Assembly: GCA_022797215.1 (NCBI GenBank)
Contig: JAAWKD010000014.1
Span: forward strand, 1-51,559
Reading direction: 5' to 3'
DNA: 51,559 nt
Origin: Clostridia bacterium
Lineage (GTDB): Bacteria; Bacillota; Clostridia; TANB77; CAG-508
The position numbers were made by a program, and so were the translations under genes. Below the pieces are notes generated by a model. The model ran no database searches. It was given only the letters and a program-made list of their open reading frames with translations, and was not told where the DNA came from. Each line of letters opens with the position of its first letter. Position 1 is the first letter of the stretch. Shown one piece after another: positions 27,023-34,656 of this stretch.

Positions 27023-27973
27023 ATGATAACAATGCAAAAGTCTTTAATTTCGTTAGAAGACGCAATGGAGGAATTTGTTATTGACTGTAAAGTTAGAAAT
27101 CTTGCAAAAGATACGATATCATATTACAAACAGTCATTTAGGCATTTTAGCCAATACCTTAAAAGTGTATATGAAGATAAAGAAATCAATATGAAGGAAA
27201 ACATTAAAAAGAAAATCATAGACCAATATATTCTTTATATGCAAGAAAAACAAACAAAAGATGTTACAATAAATAATAAGTTACGCGGTGTAAGGAGTAT
27301 TTTATATTTCTTTATGCAAAATGATTATATTGATACCTTTAAAATAAAGTTAATTAAAGAAGATGAGAAAATGCCAAGTTTATATACAACCGAAGAAATA
27401 GCAACGTTAGTAAAAAAACCTAATATTAAGACTTGTACTTTTGCAGAATATAGAAGTTGGGTAGTTATTTGCTTTTTTGTAGCAACTGGTGTACGAAGTA
27501 GAACTTTGCGTTTTATGAAAATAGTAGACTTAGACTTTGAAAACCAGTTAATAGCACTTGGCACAACAAAAGGTAGGAAACAAGTATCTATTCCAATGAG
27601 TACAACACTTAAAAAGATACTTTTAGAATACCTTAAAATCAGGGGCGGAAATGAAAATGACTTTTTATTTTGTAACCTAGAAGGACAACAGTTGACAAAA
27701 GATGCACTAATTCATATTGTTAAGAATTATAACAACAAAAGGGGGGTCAAAAAAACTGGTATTCATTTATTTAGACACTTCTTTGCCAAGAATTATATAC
27801 AAAATGGTGGTAATGCCTTAAAACTTCAAAAACTATTGGCGCACCGCACTCTAGCACAAACGCAAAGGTATGTTGACTTATACGGGCAGGACTTGCAACA
27901 AGGCTTTGACGAATACAACCCACTAGACCAACTAAGTCCAAATAAAGAACGCATAAAAATGAAAGTAGCATAA
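27023..27973 (+). CDS. int: Tyrosine recombinase / integrase of the tRNA-Leu element
   Basis: A 316-residue XerC/D-like recombinase. Residues about 8-105 form the SAM-like N-terminal DNA-binding domain, and the catalytic domain follows. Visible catalytic residues are Arg in 'ATGVRSRTLRFMK' near 158, His-x-x-Arg in 'HLFRHFFAKN' near 250, His in 'LLAHRTL' and Tyr nucleophile in 'QRYVDLY' near 285. Strong AAAGGAG ribosome binding site. It lies 170 bases from attL, the usual arrangement for an integrase acting on the adjacent attachment site. It should insert and excise the 26798-33192 element at tRNA-Leu. Confidence 0.93.
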   Translation: MITMQKSLISLEDAMEEFVIDCKVRNLAKDTISYYKQSFRHFSQYLKSVYEDKEINMKENIKKKIIDQYILYMQEKQTKDVTINNKLRGVRSILYFFMQNDYIDTFKIKLIKEDEKMPSLYTTEEIATLVKKPNIKTCTFAEYRSWVVICFFVATGVRSRTLRFMKIVDLDFENQLIALGTTKGRKQVSIPMSTTLKKILLEYLKIRGGNENDFLFCNLEGQQLTKDALIHIVKNYNNKRGVKKTGIHLFRHFFAKNYIQNGGNALKLQKLLAHRTLAQTQRYVDLYGQDLQQGFDEYNPLDQLSPNKERIKMKVA

Positions 27974-27999
27974 ATATAAAAATGAAAGGAAGATAAAAA

Positions 28000-28365
28000 A
28001 TGGAAAATAAAGAAATAAAAAAGCTAATGAAAGAACTAGAAAGCATAATCAAAGCATATGGAGAAAAAACAAGAAAAACAAACTTAATAAAACTAAACGA
28101 AAACGCGCTAAAAAGCTATATAAGGCATTTTGAAAACAAAAGCATATACTTTTATATGCAAGGTGTAATCAGTTGTAGAAACACTATTCACAAGGCAAAG
28201 CTAAACTATAACGAAAACGAACACAAGTTAACAATTTATGATGCCCTAAGAGAAGATACCATAATAATTGAACTTGATATGGCATACCAAATACTAACCA
28301 ATAGAGATCGTACAATGCTAGAAATACGAACTGATAATGACGAAGTTGTAAAGCTAGAATTGTAA
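28000..28365 (+). CDS. Element-encoded protein of unknown function
   Basis: A 121-residue soluble protein with an AAAGGAAG ribosome binding site, 26 bases after the integrase, so probably co-transcribed with it. Very rich in Lys, Asn and Glu, with an N-terminal helical half and a beta-rich C-terminal half ('LTIYDALREDTIIIEL', 'TMLEIRTDNDEVVKLEL'). It could be an excision or accessory factor by position, but no family is recognisable. Confidence 0.6.
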   Translation: MENKEIKKLMKELESIIKAYGEKTRKTNLIKLNENALKSYIRHFENKSIYFYMQGVISCRNTIHKAKLNYNENEHKLTIYDALREDTIIIELDMAYQILTNRDRTMLEIRTDNDEVVKLEL

Positions 28366-28393
28366 AGAAAAATCAAAAACTATAACTTAATTA

Positions 28394-28620
28394 TAAGCGG
28401 GCGCGGGCTGAAAATCAAGAAGTTAAGAAGCAAGCGCCCACTAATTAATACTAACGTGGGGCAAAAGTCAAGAAGTCGACTAGCAGAAGTAAGAAAAGTT
28501 GAGTAGTTAAGAAGCGGGGGCACGAAAAGTCAAGAAGTGGGCAAGCAAAAACAATAAAAATTGAATACTTGAGAAGCGGGCGCACGAAAAGTCAAGAACT
28601 TAACAAGCAAACGCGCCCAT
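28394..28620. repeat. Four degenerate direct repeats with about 60-bp spacing
   Basis: Units starting near 28394, 28453, 28511 and 28573 share the pattern AAGCGGG-G-CACGAAAAGTCAAGAA. The last two are closest (period 62). The G+C-rich cores contrast with the A-rich surroundings. No reading frame of note. The layout looks like iterons or protein-binding sites of the element. It fills the gap between the 28000 gene and the terminator at 28637. Confidence 0.55.
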
Positions 28621-28636
28621 CTTATAAAAAGCTAAT

Positions 28637-28671
28637 AAAAACGCACTATTCTTAATTTTAGTGCGTTTTAA
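28637..28671. terminator. Bidirectional terminator
   Basis: Stem AAAACGCACTA / TAGTGCGTTTT with an 11-base loop, just past the stop codon of the minus-strand XRE gene. Confidence 0.85.
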
Positions 28672-28673
28672 AC

Positions 28674-28899
28674 TTATTCAAAAGGGAAAGGACTAACTGT
28701 TTTAGTCACTCCGCAAATGTAGTTCATATCTACATTATAAAACTTTGCAAGTTCAATGAGTACGTCAGAAGAAAGTCTTGTCCTTCCGCAACTCATAATC
28801 AGCATAAGTGCGTTGGCTTATCTTTAACTTATCTGCAACTGTTTGTTGCGAATACTCATTTTGTAATCGTAAACTTTTTATAATCTTATTACATTTCAT
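28674..28899 (-). CDS. XRE-family HTH regulator, frame broken at an in-frame CGG (+1)
   Basis: Missed by simple ORF calling because each half is short. ATG 28899 (AAAGGAA upstream) starts an XRE helix-turn-helix: 'LRLQNEYSQQTVADKLKIS' then 'QRTYADYEL' (37 residues). Codon 38 is CGG (28788-28786), and frame 0 would stop seven codons later. Skipping the C gives GGA, reading YEL-G-RTRLSSDVLIELAKFYNVDMNYICG and on to the stop at 28674, 74 residues in all. XRE regulators almost always have YE-x-G here and (D/N)Y-L/I-x-G at the end of the domain, so glycine is exactly what the family needs. It is probably the repressor of the integrative element. It shows that the element obeys the same CGG behaviour as the chromosome. 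Confidence 0.85.
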
Positions 28900-28924
28900 A
28901 AAAACACGTTCCTTTGTTAAAAAT

Positions 28925-28950
28925 AAGGATAGGCAGTTTTTACCTATCCA
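28925..28950 (-). terminator. Hairpin terminator for the minus-strand 28959 gene
   Basis: Stem GGATAGG / CCTATCC around AGTTTTTA, with a T-rich tail on the minus strand. It lies right after the extended stop codon, which supports the extended form of that gene. Confidence 0.6.
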
Positions 28951-28958
28951 TAAAAATA

Positions 28959-29236
28959 CTATTCTACTGGTTCAATTACTATACTTCCAAGTGTTGTCTT
29001 GTCTGTTAAACATCCGCTTGTAGTTATTTTTTTTTTGAGCCTCTTCTTTTGGTTATGTCGCTTTTGTTTACAATAGTTCCAGAACATTCAGTTATAACTT
29101 TTTGTAAATAATCTTCGGAACTAACCTTTTTAGAACTTCCCGTTAATTCGTTTGCGTCATTGATTTTGCGTATAGTGTCAAAAAATTCTGGTGGACAAAC
29201 TGCTTGCTTTGTTACTGTGTCAAATACTATTTTCAT
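28959..29236 (-). CDS. Small element protein, frame possibly extended by slippage at an A10 run
   Basis: ATG 29236 with AGAAGGAAG upstream begins a 70-residue protein ('MKIVFDTVTKQAVCPPEFFDTI...') that ends at 29024 directly after a ten-A run (T10 at 29027-29036 on the plus strand). If one more A is read (a -1 shift), the frame continues SKKK-ITTSGCLTDKTTLGSIVIEPVE to 28959, just before a hairpin terminator. The natural-looking extension suggests either RNA-polymerase slippage producing two forms or a homopolymer length error. The fold looks small and mixed, with no family recognised. Confidence 0.5.
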
Positions 29237-29371
29237 ACTACTTCCTTCTTTCTATAAAATTTTACCTAATGATACCAGAAAAAGAGTGGAAATTGTAGAT
29301 ATAAAAAGAAATATTACGTTAGGAGTTGAAAATATAACTGATAGATACTACAACACCGCAAAAATAAGAAG

Positions 29372-29495
29372 TAATACCACTAAAACAATAGAAAATAAGA
29401 AGTAGTACCACTAAAAAGTAAGAAAATTAAGCATAATAACCACTAAAACAATAAAAGTTAAGAAGTAATAACACTAAAATAGTGGAGAACTTGCT
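29372..29495. repeat. Four tandem repeats with 31-32 bp period
   Basis: Units begin at 29372, 29403, 29434 and 29466 with the core (G/A)TA-TA-CCACTAAAA-A-TA-GAA-TTAAGAA. Related partial copies occur near 29350 and 29571 (ACACCACTAAAATAGTGGA). The units abut, with no unique spacers, so this is not a CRISPR array. Iteron-like or partition-like function is possible. The remainder of 29240-30050 is A-rich, with a GC-rich island near 29745-29835 (GCGCGCCC / GCGCGCCCGCC), and has no credible gene. Confidence 0.65.
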
Positions 29496-30054
29496 AACAA
29501 TAATTTTGATACATAGCAATTACAATAGTATCAATGATTATACAAGACTACTAAAAAACAAAAAGCAAGAAATAACACCACTAAAATAGTGGAAAAAATG
29601 CTAACAAAACAAGTGAAAAAGCAAAAATAACTTATAATTTTAAAATAATTATAATAAAAATTAGACTAAAAATCAAATACTTAATAATGCTTTTTTCTTT
29701 TGTTAGCAGAAGCGGAAACTAGCTACCCTTTGACCAACAATATGGAAAGCGCGCCCACTCAAATTCTTGATTTTTGATGCGCAGTTGGCTATAATGAAAG
29801 GGGAATTATGCGCTCAAAACGCGCCCGCCAGTAGACTTTGAATGTTTGAAATTTAGTCAAAATTGGACTATAATTATTATAGAAAAACAAAAACAAGAGC
29901 AAAGAAAAAGCAAGGAAAGCATGCCAACCAAAAAGAAAAGCAGAAAAAGTCAAATAGTCAAAATTTTTTTTATAGATTATCTATATTTTGTTACTACATT
30001 ATGAATAGCAAGGAAAAGCTTTTGCAAATATAAGTTTAAAGGAGAAAAAGAAAA

Positions 30055-30297
30055 ATGAATTTTGATAAGACAAAAGTAATAGAAAGAATAAAACAAGCCA
30101 AAAGTTATGGACTAAAATATAGCAAATTAGCAAGTGCAGTTAACGTGCCTTATGCTTCATTGTATGCCTTTATCAATGGCAACTACACTATGGCACAAGA
30201 TAAGCAAATAGCACTATTGTGCTACATTGAAAGTTATATGGAAGAAATGGATAGACAATTGAAAAAACTAGGATATAAGGAGTTATGCTCAAAATGA
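30055..30297 (+). CDS. Element-encoded small HTH-like protein
   Basis: An 80-residue protein behind AAAGGAG. The segment 'YSKLASAVNVPYASLYAFINGNYTMAQDKQIALLCYIE' has the spacing of an XRE/CI-type helix-turn-helix, with the usual G replaced by 'NGNY'. Its TGA overlaps the ATG of the next gene (ATGA), so the two are translationally coupled. Likely a transcription or copy-control regulator of the element. Confidence 0.65.
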   Translation: MNFDKTKVIERIKQAKSYGLKYSKLASAVNVPYASLYAFINGNYTMAQDKQIALLCYIESYMEEMDRQLKKLGYKELCSK

Positions 30298-30518
30298 AAA
30301 GTATAGGAAAACAAATAGAGAATTTAATCATAGACAACGTGCCTAAAAATCTTGATTTAATGCTACCAGTAAGTCAAGACCAAGAACTTAAAAGTCTACT
30401 AGAAAGAATACTAGAAGAAGAAAGAGAAAACACAAAAAGACTAAAAGCAATAAGGATGGATCTTTATAGAATGGAAAATAAAAGAAGTATAGACTATTAT
30501 GACTACTATAAAAAATAA
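30294..30518 (+). CDS. Element-encoded small helical protein
   Basis: A 74-residue protein. ATG 30294 is preferred over ATG 30285 because AAGGAG lies at a suitable distance and it makes an ATGA overlap with the preceding gene. Highly charged and helical ('LKSLLERILEEERENTKRLKAIRMDLYRMENK'), ending in a Tyr/Asp-rich tail. Coupled to the HTH gene; function unknown. Confidence 0.6.
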   Translation: MKSIGKQIENLIIDNVPKNLDLMLPVSQDQELKSLLERILEEERENTKRLKAIRMDLYRMENKRSIDYYDYYKK

Positions 30519-31110
30519 AATAGAAGCGGGGCTAGTTTTGTGATAATTAGCAAAAAAAATTATATAAAAGTGATTCTTGTGCTATATAAACAAAGTGAAA
30601 AGAAAAAAACAGATATTGTTTAAGCGCTTGTTACATTAACAGAAAATAAGAGAAAGTAAAAGAATAATAATTAAAATGATAATAATTTAAAATAATAATA
30701 AATAGGTGTAATAAAACGTAAAAAAACAAGCCTAAAATAGTTTTAAAGAGAGAAAAGCCAAATAGTATGGCGGTAAGTGCAAAAGGAAATACATGCCTTT
30801 TTCGCGCCAACTAAGGTTATACGTTACTTGCAAAGGGTGTGTATCGACCATAGGTGTTTTATGAAAGTACACTATGGCAAAACAAGGGGCGGTACACTGT
30901 ATTTAATTACAAGCACCTTTGCATTAGTTACGTCTTGCGCAGCGCGCAAGTTTTCCTTTGCGTGTAAGAAAACGCATTTACCAAAGCAATAAGGGGGAAA
31001 GTAAAAAACTAAGGGGTAATATAATAATAAAATAATATAGCCCCCTTGTAAGAACTATGTCTAAAAATAACTAAGTATAGTAATAACTAAATAAATAATA
31101 AATAGCAGAA
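30519..31110. other. Element intergenic region without a convincing gene
   Basis: About 590 A-rich bases. A frame at 30777-30992 (GTG start, 71 codons, Cys-rich, no ribosome binding site) is not supported. The segment 30768-30990 is richer in G+C and could be a remnant or a structured RNA. I cannot assign a function. Confidence 0.4.
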
Positions 31111-31164
31111 GATGGAAGAAGAAGCGGAAAAACCAGCTAATAAGAAAAAGCAGAACGTAAAGCC

Positions 31165-31353
31165 CTACTTTTCCTTTTGCTCGTACTTTGACAAGTCCGT
31201 ATTGTCTAGTGCATACTTTACACAACTAACAAGTACGTTGTTAAAACTCATTTCTTCTACTTCAGCAATACGTCTAAGTGTATTGTCTATGCTTTCTGGT
31301 AGACGAATAGATAGTTTTACATTGCTATCCTTGTATTTTTCTATTTCAAACAT
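31165..31353 (-). CDS. Ribbon-helix-helix (CopG-like) DNA-binding protein
   Basis: A 62-residue protein. ATG 31353 is preferred because GGTGG lies seven bases upstream. 'VKLSIRLPESIDNTLRRIAEVEEMSFNNVLVSCVKYAL' is a classic ribbon-helix-helix: a short basic beta strand, helix, turn, helix. Proteins of this kind repress their own promoters or act in plasmid and element maintenance. It is the only minus-strand gene of this part of the element and could control the divergent SHOCT cassette. Confidence 0.7.
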   Translation of the reverse strand: MFEIEKYKDSNVKLSIRLPESIDNTLRRIAEVEEMSFNNVLVSCVKYALDNTDLSKYEQKEK

Positions 31354-31486
31354 ACTTTTACCACCTCGACACAATTGTCGCACAAAGAAAAAGACAAAAA
31401 TACCCTATAAAAAGAAAGACAAAAGTATTGCACAACAAAACTAAGTATGGTAAAATGTGTCATATAAAGTCGAAAGGGGGAAAGTT

Positions 31487-32002
31487 ATGGGAGCAGATCA
31501 AGAACTAAAAGCGCCAACCATTCTAAAAGTAGTATGCTTTTTTATACCATTAGTAGGACTTATTATTTATGCTTGCAATATTTCAAAAAATAAAAACTAT
31601 GCCAATTCTTGTGGTATTGCTTCATTAGTAGGCTTATTATTGCCTATTGTTATTGCTGTTATTGTTATTGTAAGTGGTGCAATTTATAGTAATAGTTTAA
31701 AAAATGATAGTGTATTTACAAGCGGTCAAGGTATAAGTGTAGAGGAACAAAACGAAATAAAATCAGTAGAAGGCTATATGGAACAAGCAAAACTCGAATT
31801 GCTTAACAGTTATCATAATGGAAACGAACAGAATGTGCATTATGTCATAAAAACGATTTTTTTCAAAAACAATTATAATGTAACAAATAGTGCTAATATA
31901 TCAAGTGAGAATGGAAAAATAATAGGATATATGACAGTAAGAAGCCAAAAAGGCAATAATTATATGGTGGACTTTTCAAATAATATAGTTACAAAAAAAT
32001 AA
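31487..32002 (+). CDS. Small membrane protein with two N-terminal helices, element cargo
   Basis: A 171-residue protein; ATG 31487 follows GAAAGGGGGAAAG. Helices at about 10-28 and 42-68, a Ser/Asn linker, then an extracytoplasmic domain ending 'KGNNYMVDFSNNIVTKK'. The first 70 residues resemble DUF4190/DUF4234-like membrane domains and the neighbour at 32053. An almost identical leader (ATAAAGTCGAAAGGGGGAAA) precedes both genes, implying duplication. Confidence 0.65.
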   Translation: MGADQELKAPTILKVVCFFIPLVGLIIYACNISKNKNYANSCGIASLVGLLLPIVIAVIVIVSGAIYSNSLKNDSVFTSGQGISVEEQNEIKSVEGYMEQAKLELLNSYHNGNEQNVHYVIKTIFFKNNYNVTNSANISSENGKIIGYMTVRSQKGNNYMVDFSNNIVTKK

Positions 32003-32052
32003 ATCAAAGGCAATAGGCTATTGTTTATATAAAGTCGAAAGGGGGAAATACT

Positions 32053-32271
32053 ATGGGAGAAAAAACTGACTATATAATATCAATACCAGAAATGCTAGTG
32101 TGTTATCTATTTCCTATTATAGGAATTATCATTTGCATTTGTAACATAGGAAGAAACAAACAATATGCGGAAGAATGGGGGATAACTTCGCTATTGGCAA
32201 TTTCCGAGTATATTATGATTAGCTTAATCATAATGGCAATTATGTTTTATATAAAGCTAATAGGAATATAA
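32053..32271 (+). CDS. Small two-helix membrane protein, paralogue of the 31487 gene's N-terminus
   Basis: A 72-residue protein with 'LVCYLFPIIGIIICICNIGRNKQYAEEWGITSLLA', clearly parallel to 'VVCFFIPLVGLIIYACNISKNKNYANSCGIASLVG' in the preceding gene. It keeps only the membrane part. The identical ribosome-binding leader supports duplication and shared regulation. Confidence 0.65.
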   Translation: MGEKTDYIISIPEMLVCYLFPIIGIIICICNIGRNKQYAEEWGITSLLAISEYIMISLIIMAIMFYIKLIGI

Positions 32272-32294
32272 GGTCAGAGGGGGAAATAAGAAAA

Positions 32295-32594
32295 ATGGAA
32301 TTGGTAATAATTAGTGCAATAATTTATGGTGCAATAATTACTGGTGCAATAGCAGAAGCAATAGGAAGAACAAAAAACAGAAGTGGTTTTTGGTGGGGCT
32401 TTTTTCTTTCGTGGTTAGGTATAATAGTAGTTGCATGTATGCAAACTAATAATGATAACAATATTAACAAAAGCTATGCAAATAAGTCGAAATATGAGAA
32501 ATTAGAACAATTACAAAAACTAAAAGAAATAAAAGCAATAACAGAGCAAGAATTTGAAAAAGAAAAAGAAAAAGTTTTGAATAGGTGGGAGTAA
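32295..32594 (+). CDS. Small membrane protein with C-terminal SHOCT domain
   Basis: A 99-residue protein. An N-terminal glycine-rich membrane segment (about 1-22) and a 'NRSGFWWGFFLSWLGIIVVACM' helix precede an Asn-rich linker. The C-terminal SHOCT-like motif is 'KLEQLQKLKEIKAITEQEFEKEKEKVL'. SHOCT is a short C-terminal oligomerisation domain. The AGAGGGGGAAA leader is similar to those of the two genes upstream. Confidence 0.75.
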   Translation: MELVIISAIIYGAIITGAIAEAIGRTKNRSGFWWGFFLSWLGIIVVACMQTNNDNNINKSYANKSKYEKLEQLQKLKEIKAITEQEFEKEKEKVLNRWE

Positions 32595-32597
32595 GTA

Positions 32598-32864
32598 ATG
32601 CAAAATATAATTGATGAAATATTTGAAAACGAAGTATTAAGTAATATATTCCTAGTTTGTTTTTTATTAAGTGTGGTTGCTGTTGCTGTTATTCCTAGTT
32701 ATATTTTAATTAAAAATTATAAAAAAGATAAAAAAGAAATGGATAGAGAAAATGCGAAAAACGAATATTTTGATAAGATATTAGAACTACAAAAACTAAA
32801 AGAAGAAAATGTACTTACAGAAGCGGAGTTTGAAAGAGAAAAGGCAAAAATAAAGCCAACATAA
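32598..32864 (+). CDS. Small membrane protein with C-terminal SHOCT domain
   Basis: An 88-residue protein starting three bases after the preceding stop, so co-translated. One helix at about 15-38, a charged linker, then a SHOCT motif 'ILELQKLKEENVLTEAEFEREKAKI'. With the previous gene it forms a tandem pair of membrane-anchored SHOCT proteins that could interact. A terminator follows. Confidence 0.75.
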   Translation: MQNIIDEIFENEVLSNIFLVCFLLSVVAVAVIPSYILIKNYKKDKKEMDRENAKNEYFDKILELQKLKEENVLTEAEFEREKAKIKPT

Positions 32865-32874
32865 TAGAAAACTA

Positions 32875-32908
32875 AAGCAATAGGCACACCACCTATTGCT
32901 TATTTTTC
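32875..32908 (+). terminator. Terminator of the SHOCT cassette
   Basis: Stem AAGCAATAGG / CCTATTGCTT with a seven-base loop and a T5 tail. Confidence 0.8.
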
Positions 32909-33133
32909 GCACAAAAACTTGAATAGTCAATTTTTCTTAAATTTATGCTAATCGCGCCAACTAAAAAAGTACAAAAGTTTGTGAAAAAGGGTAGACAAAT
33001 AAGAAAAAGTATGATAGTATTAAAAACGTAAAATCCAATGCCTCTTTTTAAATTAAGTAGAAAATTAAAAGCAAAAGTGCGCACGGGTTATTGGCTTCAA
33101 ATATTGATATATAAGGGTTAGCTTATGCAACAC

Positions 33134-33192
33134 ATATGCCGATGTGGCGGAACTGGCAGACGCACTGGATTCAAAATCCAGCGGGAAACCAT
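33134..33192. repeat. attR: 59-bp direct repeat within the intact tRNA-Leu
   Basis: Exact copy of 26798-26856. The upstream bases differ from the left copy, so this 5' part was probably carried in by the element. Confidence 0.9.
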
Positions 33193-33220
33193 GTGGGTTC
33201 GAGTCCCACCATCGGTACCA
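33138..33220 (+). tRNA. tRNA-Leu (anticodon CAA)
   Basis: A complete cloverleaf: acceptor GCCGATG / CATCGGT, a D-arm with GGAACTGG, anticodon stem CTGGA/TCCAG with loop TTCAAAA giving anticodon CAA, a short variable arm, a GTGGGTTCGAGTCCCAC T-arm, and encoded CCA. It reads UUG. The 5' 55 bases belong to the attachment-site duplication. No consensus promoter is evident just upstream. Confidence 0.93.
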
Positions 33221-33246
33221 GTATAGGTGTTTTTATGGAATTGAGC

Positions 33247-33267
33247 GTTCTATAAGAACATTTTTTA
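33247..33267 (+). terminator. Terminator of tRNA-Leu
   Basis: A short stem GTTCT / AGAAC followed by ATTTTTT. Confidence 0.65.
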
Positions 33268-33284
33268 TATTCTAGGAAATTGCT
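33261..33284. repeat. 24-bp inverted repeat, left copy, flanking the glucosaminidase gene
   Basis: TTTTTTATATTCTAGGAAAT plus TGCT is the exact reverse complement of 34657-34680. A diverged copy lies near 39506. The pair brackets about 1.4 kb holding one gene. Confidence 0.7.
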
Positions 33285-33318
33285 ATTTGACACTACTTAC
33301 TTTTTAGGTGCTTTTTAA

Positions 33319-33347
33319 AGGGTGTCTGAGCATTGCTCAGGCACCCT
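33319..33347. terminator. Perfect-stem hairpin upstream of the glucosaminidase gene
   Basis: AGGGTGTCTGAG pairs with CTCAGGCACCCT (one G-T) around a five-base loop, followed by ATTTATA. It may be a terminator or the core of a small palindromic repeat. Confidence 0.5.
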
Positions 33348-33427
33348 ATTTATAAGTGAAAAAAATTACCAAAAAATGAAATTGACAAAAAACGACAAAA
33401 ATATTACAATAATACTAGGTGAGAAAA

Positions 33428-34615
33428 ATGAGAAAACAAACAAAAGAAAAGAAACAGTATATAAGAAACTTTATTTTAAGTGTAATAGCAATTCTTTTAT
33501 TGAGCCATATGATAGTACCACAGATAAGTTATGCTATGGATTTAGAATTAAAAGTAAAAACGGAGCTAGACATTAAAGAAATTATTGCCAATAATAGTCG
33601 AAATGTCAAAAAAGAAGAGATTGTTACAAAACCTGAAGATATAGAATATACCACAAAATATATAGAAAACCCAGAACTTCCTAAAGGCATGTTACAAGTT
33701 ATGCAAGAGGGGATTGATGGACAGCAAGAAGTTTATACAAAGAAGGTTTTTGAAGGAGAAGAACTAATTTCAGAAGAGCAAATGAGTAGTAAAGTAACCA
33801 AATCTTCTGTTAATAAAATGGTGGCAATAGGAACTGCACCATATAGTAGTAATTATAAAGTAAAAGTAGGAGATAACATGTATGTTACCTCTAGTTTGCT
33901 TGCAATTAGAATTGAACCGAATGACAAAGCACAAAAACTAATTTCTTTAAATAGAGATGCACAAGTAAAACTATTAAAAAAGAAGGAAGAATGGTATCAA
34001 GTACAATATCAAAGTTATATTGGATGGGCAAAAGCAGAATGTTTTACTTACTTAGATCCTAATAGTAATAAGGAAAACATTAGTATTACAAATCAATATA
34101 CAAAACAACAATTATTAAATAGACTTAGTTTTAATATGCCATTAAATAAACCAAGTGGATTATCTTTAGAACAGTTTAAAAAGCTATTTGCAAATGAGCC
34201 AAAAGATACGAAGAATATCTTTAAAAACAATGCACAATATTTTTATTATGCAGAAAAACAATATCATGTAAATGGAGTGTTCATAGCAGCAGTAGCAATA
34301 CATGAAAGTGGTTGGGGAAGTTCAGCAATAGCAAATGATAAAAATAACTTATTTGGATATGGTGCTTATGATAGCAGTCCGTATGAAAGTAGTTATCAGT
34401 TTAGTCATTATTCAGAAGGAATTGACTTAATAGCTAGAGTATTTGCAAAGTATTATTTGAATCCAGCAGGAACTAAAATTTATGATGGAAATACTGCAGT
34501 AGGAACTTATTATAATGGTCCAACCTTATCAGGAGTAAATGTTAGATATGCTAGCGATAAAAATTGGGCAAATGGAGTTTATACATGGATGCAATATTTA
34601 TACCAGAATTTGTAA
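33428..34615 (+). CDS. Secreted glucosaminidase with SH3b domain (peptidoglycan hydrolase)
   Basis: A 395-residue protein. ATG 33428 is chosen because of the TAGGTG upstream. An N-terminal signal peptide (about 10-40, 'FILSVIAILLLSHMIVPQISYA') precedes a spacer. An SH3b domain follows (about 140-215, 'IRIEPNDKAQKLISL...WYQVQYQSYIGWAKAEC'), then a GH73-type glucosaminidase domain: catalytic Glu in 'FIAAVAIHESGWGSSAIA' near residue 292, then 'NNLFGYGAYD' and a C-terminal 'YTWMQYLY'. It should cut GlcNAc-MurNAc bonds in peptidoglycan during growth or sporulation. It is bracketed by 24-bp inverted repeats. Confidence 0.88.
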   Translation: MRKQTKEKKQYIRNFILSVIAILLLSHMIVPQISYAMDLELKVKTELDIKEIIANNSRNVKKEEIVTKPEDIEYTTKYIENPELPKGMLQVMQEGIDGQQEVYTKKVFEGEELISEEQMSSKVTKSSVNKMVAIGTAPYSSNYKVKVGDNMYVTSSLLAIRIEPNDKAQKLISLNRDAQVKLLKKKEEWYQVQYQSYIGWAKAECFTYLDPNSNKENISITNQYTKQQLLNRLSFNMPLNKPSGLSLEQFKKLFANEPKDTKNIFKNNAQYFYYAEKQYHVNGVFIAAVAIHESGWGSSAIANDKNNLFGYGAYDSSPYESSYQFSHYSEGIDLIARVFAKYYLNPAGTKIYDGNTAVGTYYNGPTLSGVNVRYASDKNWANGVYTWMQYLYQNL

Positions 34616-34656
34616 CATTTGCCGAATTGTCTGTTACGTCAATTACATGCCACACA

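Larger units (their letters stand above)
26798..33192 (+). mobile_element. Integrative element in tRNA-Leu(CAA), about 6.4 kb, bounded by 59-bp direct repeats
   Basis: The 59 bases at 26798-26856 recur exactly at 33134-33192. They cover the tRNA-Leu 5' region through the variable-loop side. The right copy continues into a complete tRNA and the left copy does not. Inside are a tyrosine integrase next to the left end, XRE-, CI-like and RHH-type regulators, small membrane proteins and two repeat arrays. There are no phage structural, relaxase or coupling genes, so it resembles a small mobilisable or satellite-type genomic island. Because the duplicated part is the 5' half, the element supplies a new upstream region to the functional tRNA. 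Confidence 0.88.

Noticed and set aside
29372..29495. CRISPR array
   Set aside because: The 31-32 bp units abut directly and are degenerate; there are no unique spacers and no cas genes in the window.
30777..30992. 71-codon Cys-rich frame in the element
   Set aside because: GTG start with no ribosome binding site, unusual composition and no family; treated as non-coding.
33322..33576. Plus-strand frame overlapping the start of the glucosaminidase gene
   Set aside because: It overlaps in another frame, begins inside a hairpin and has no ribosome binding site.
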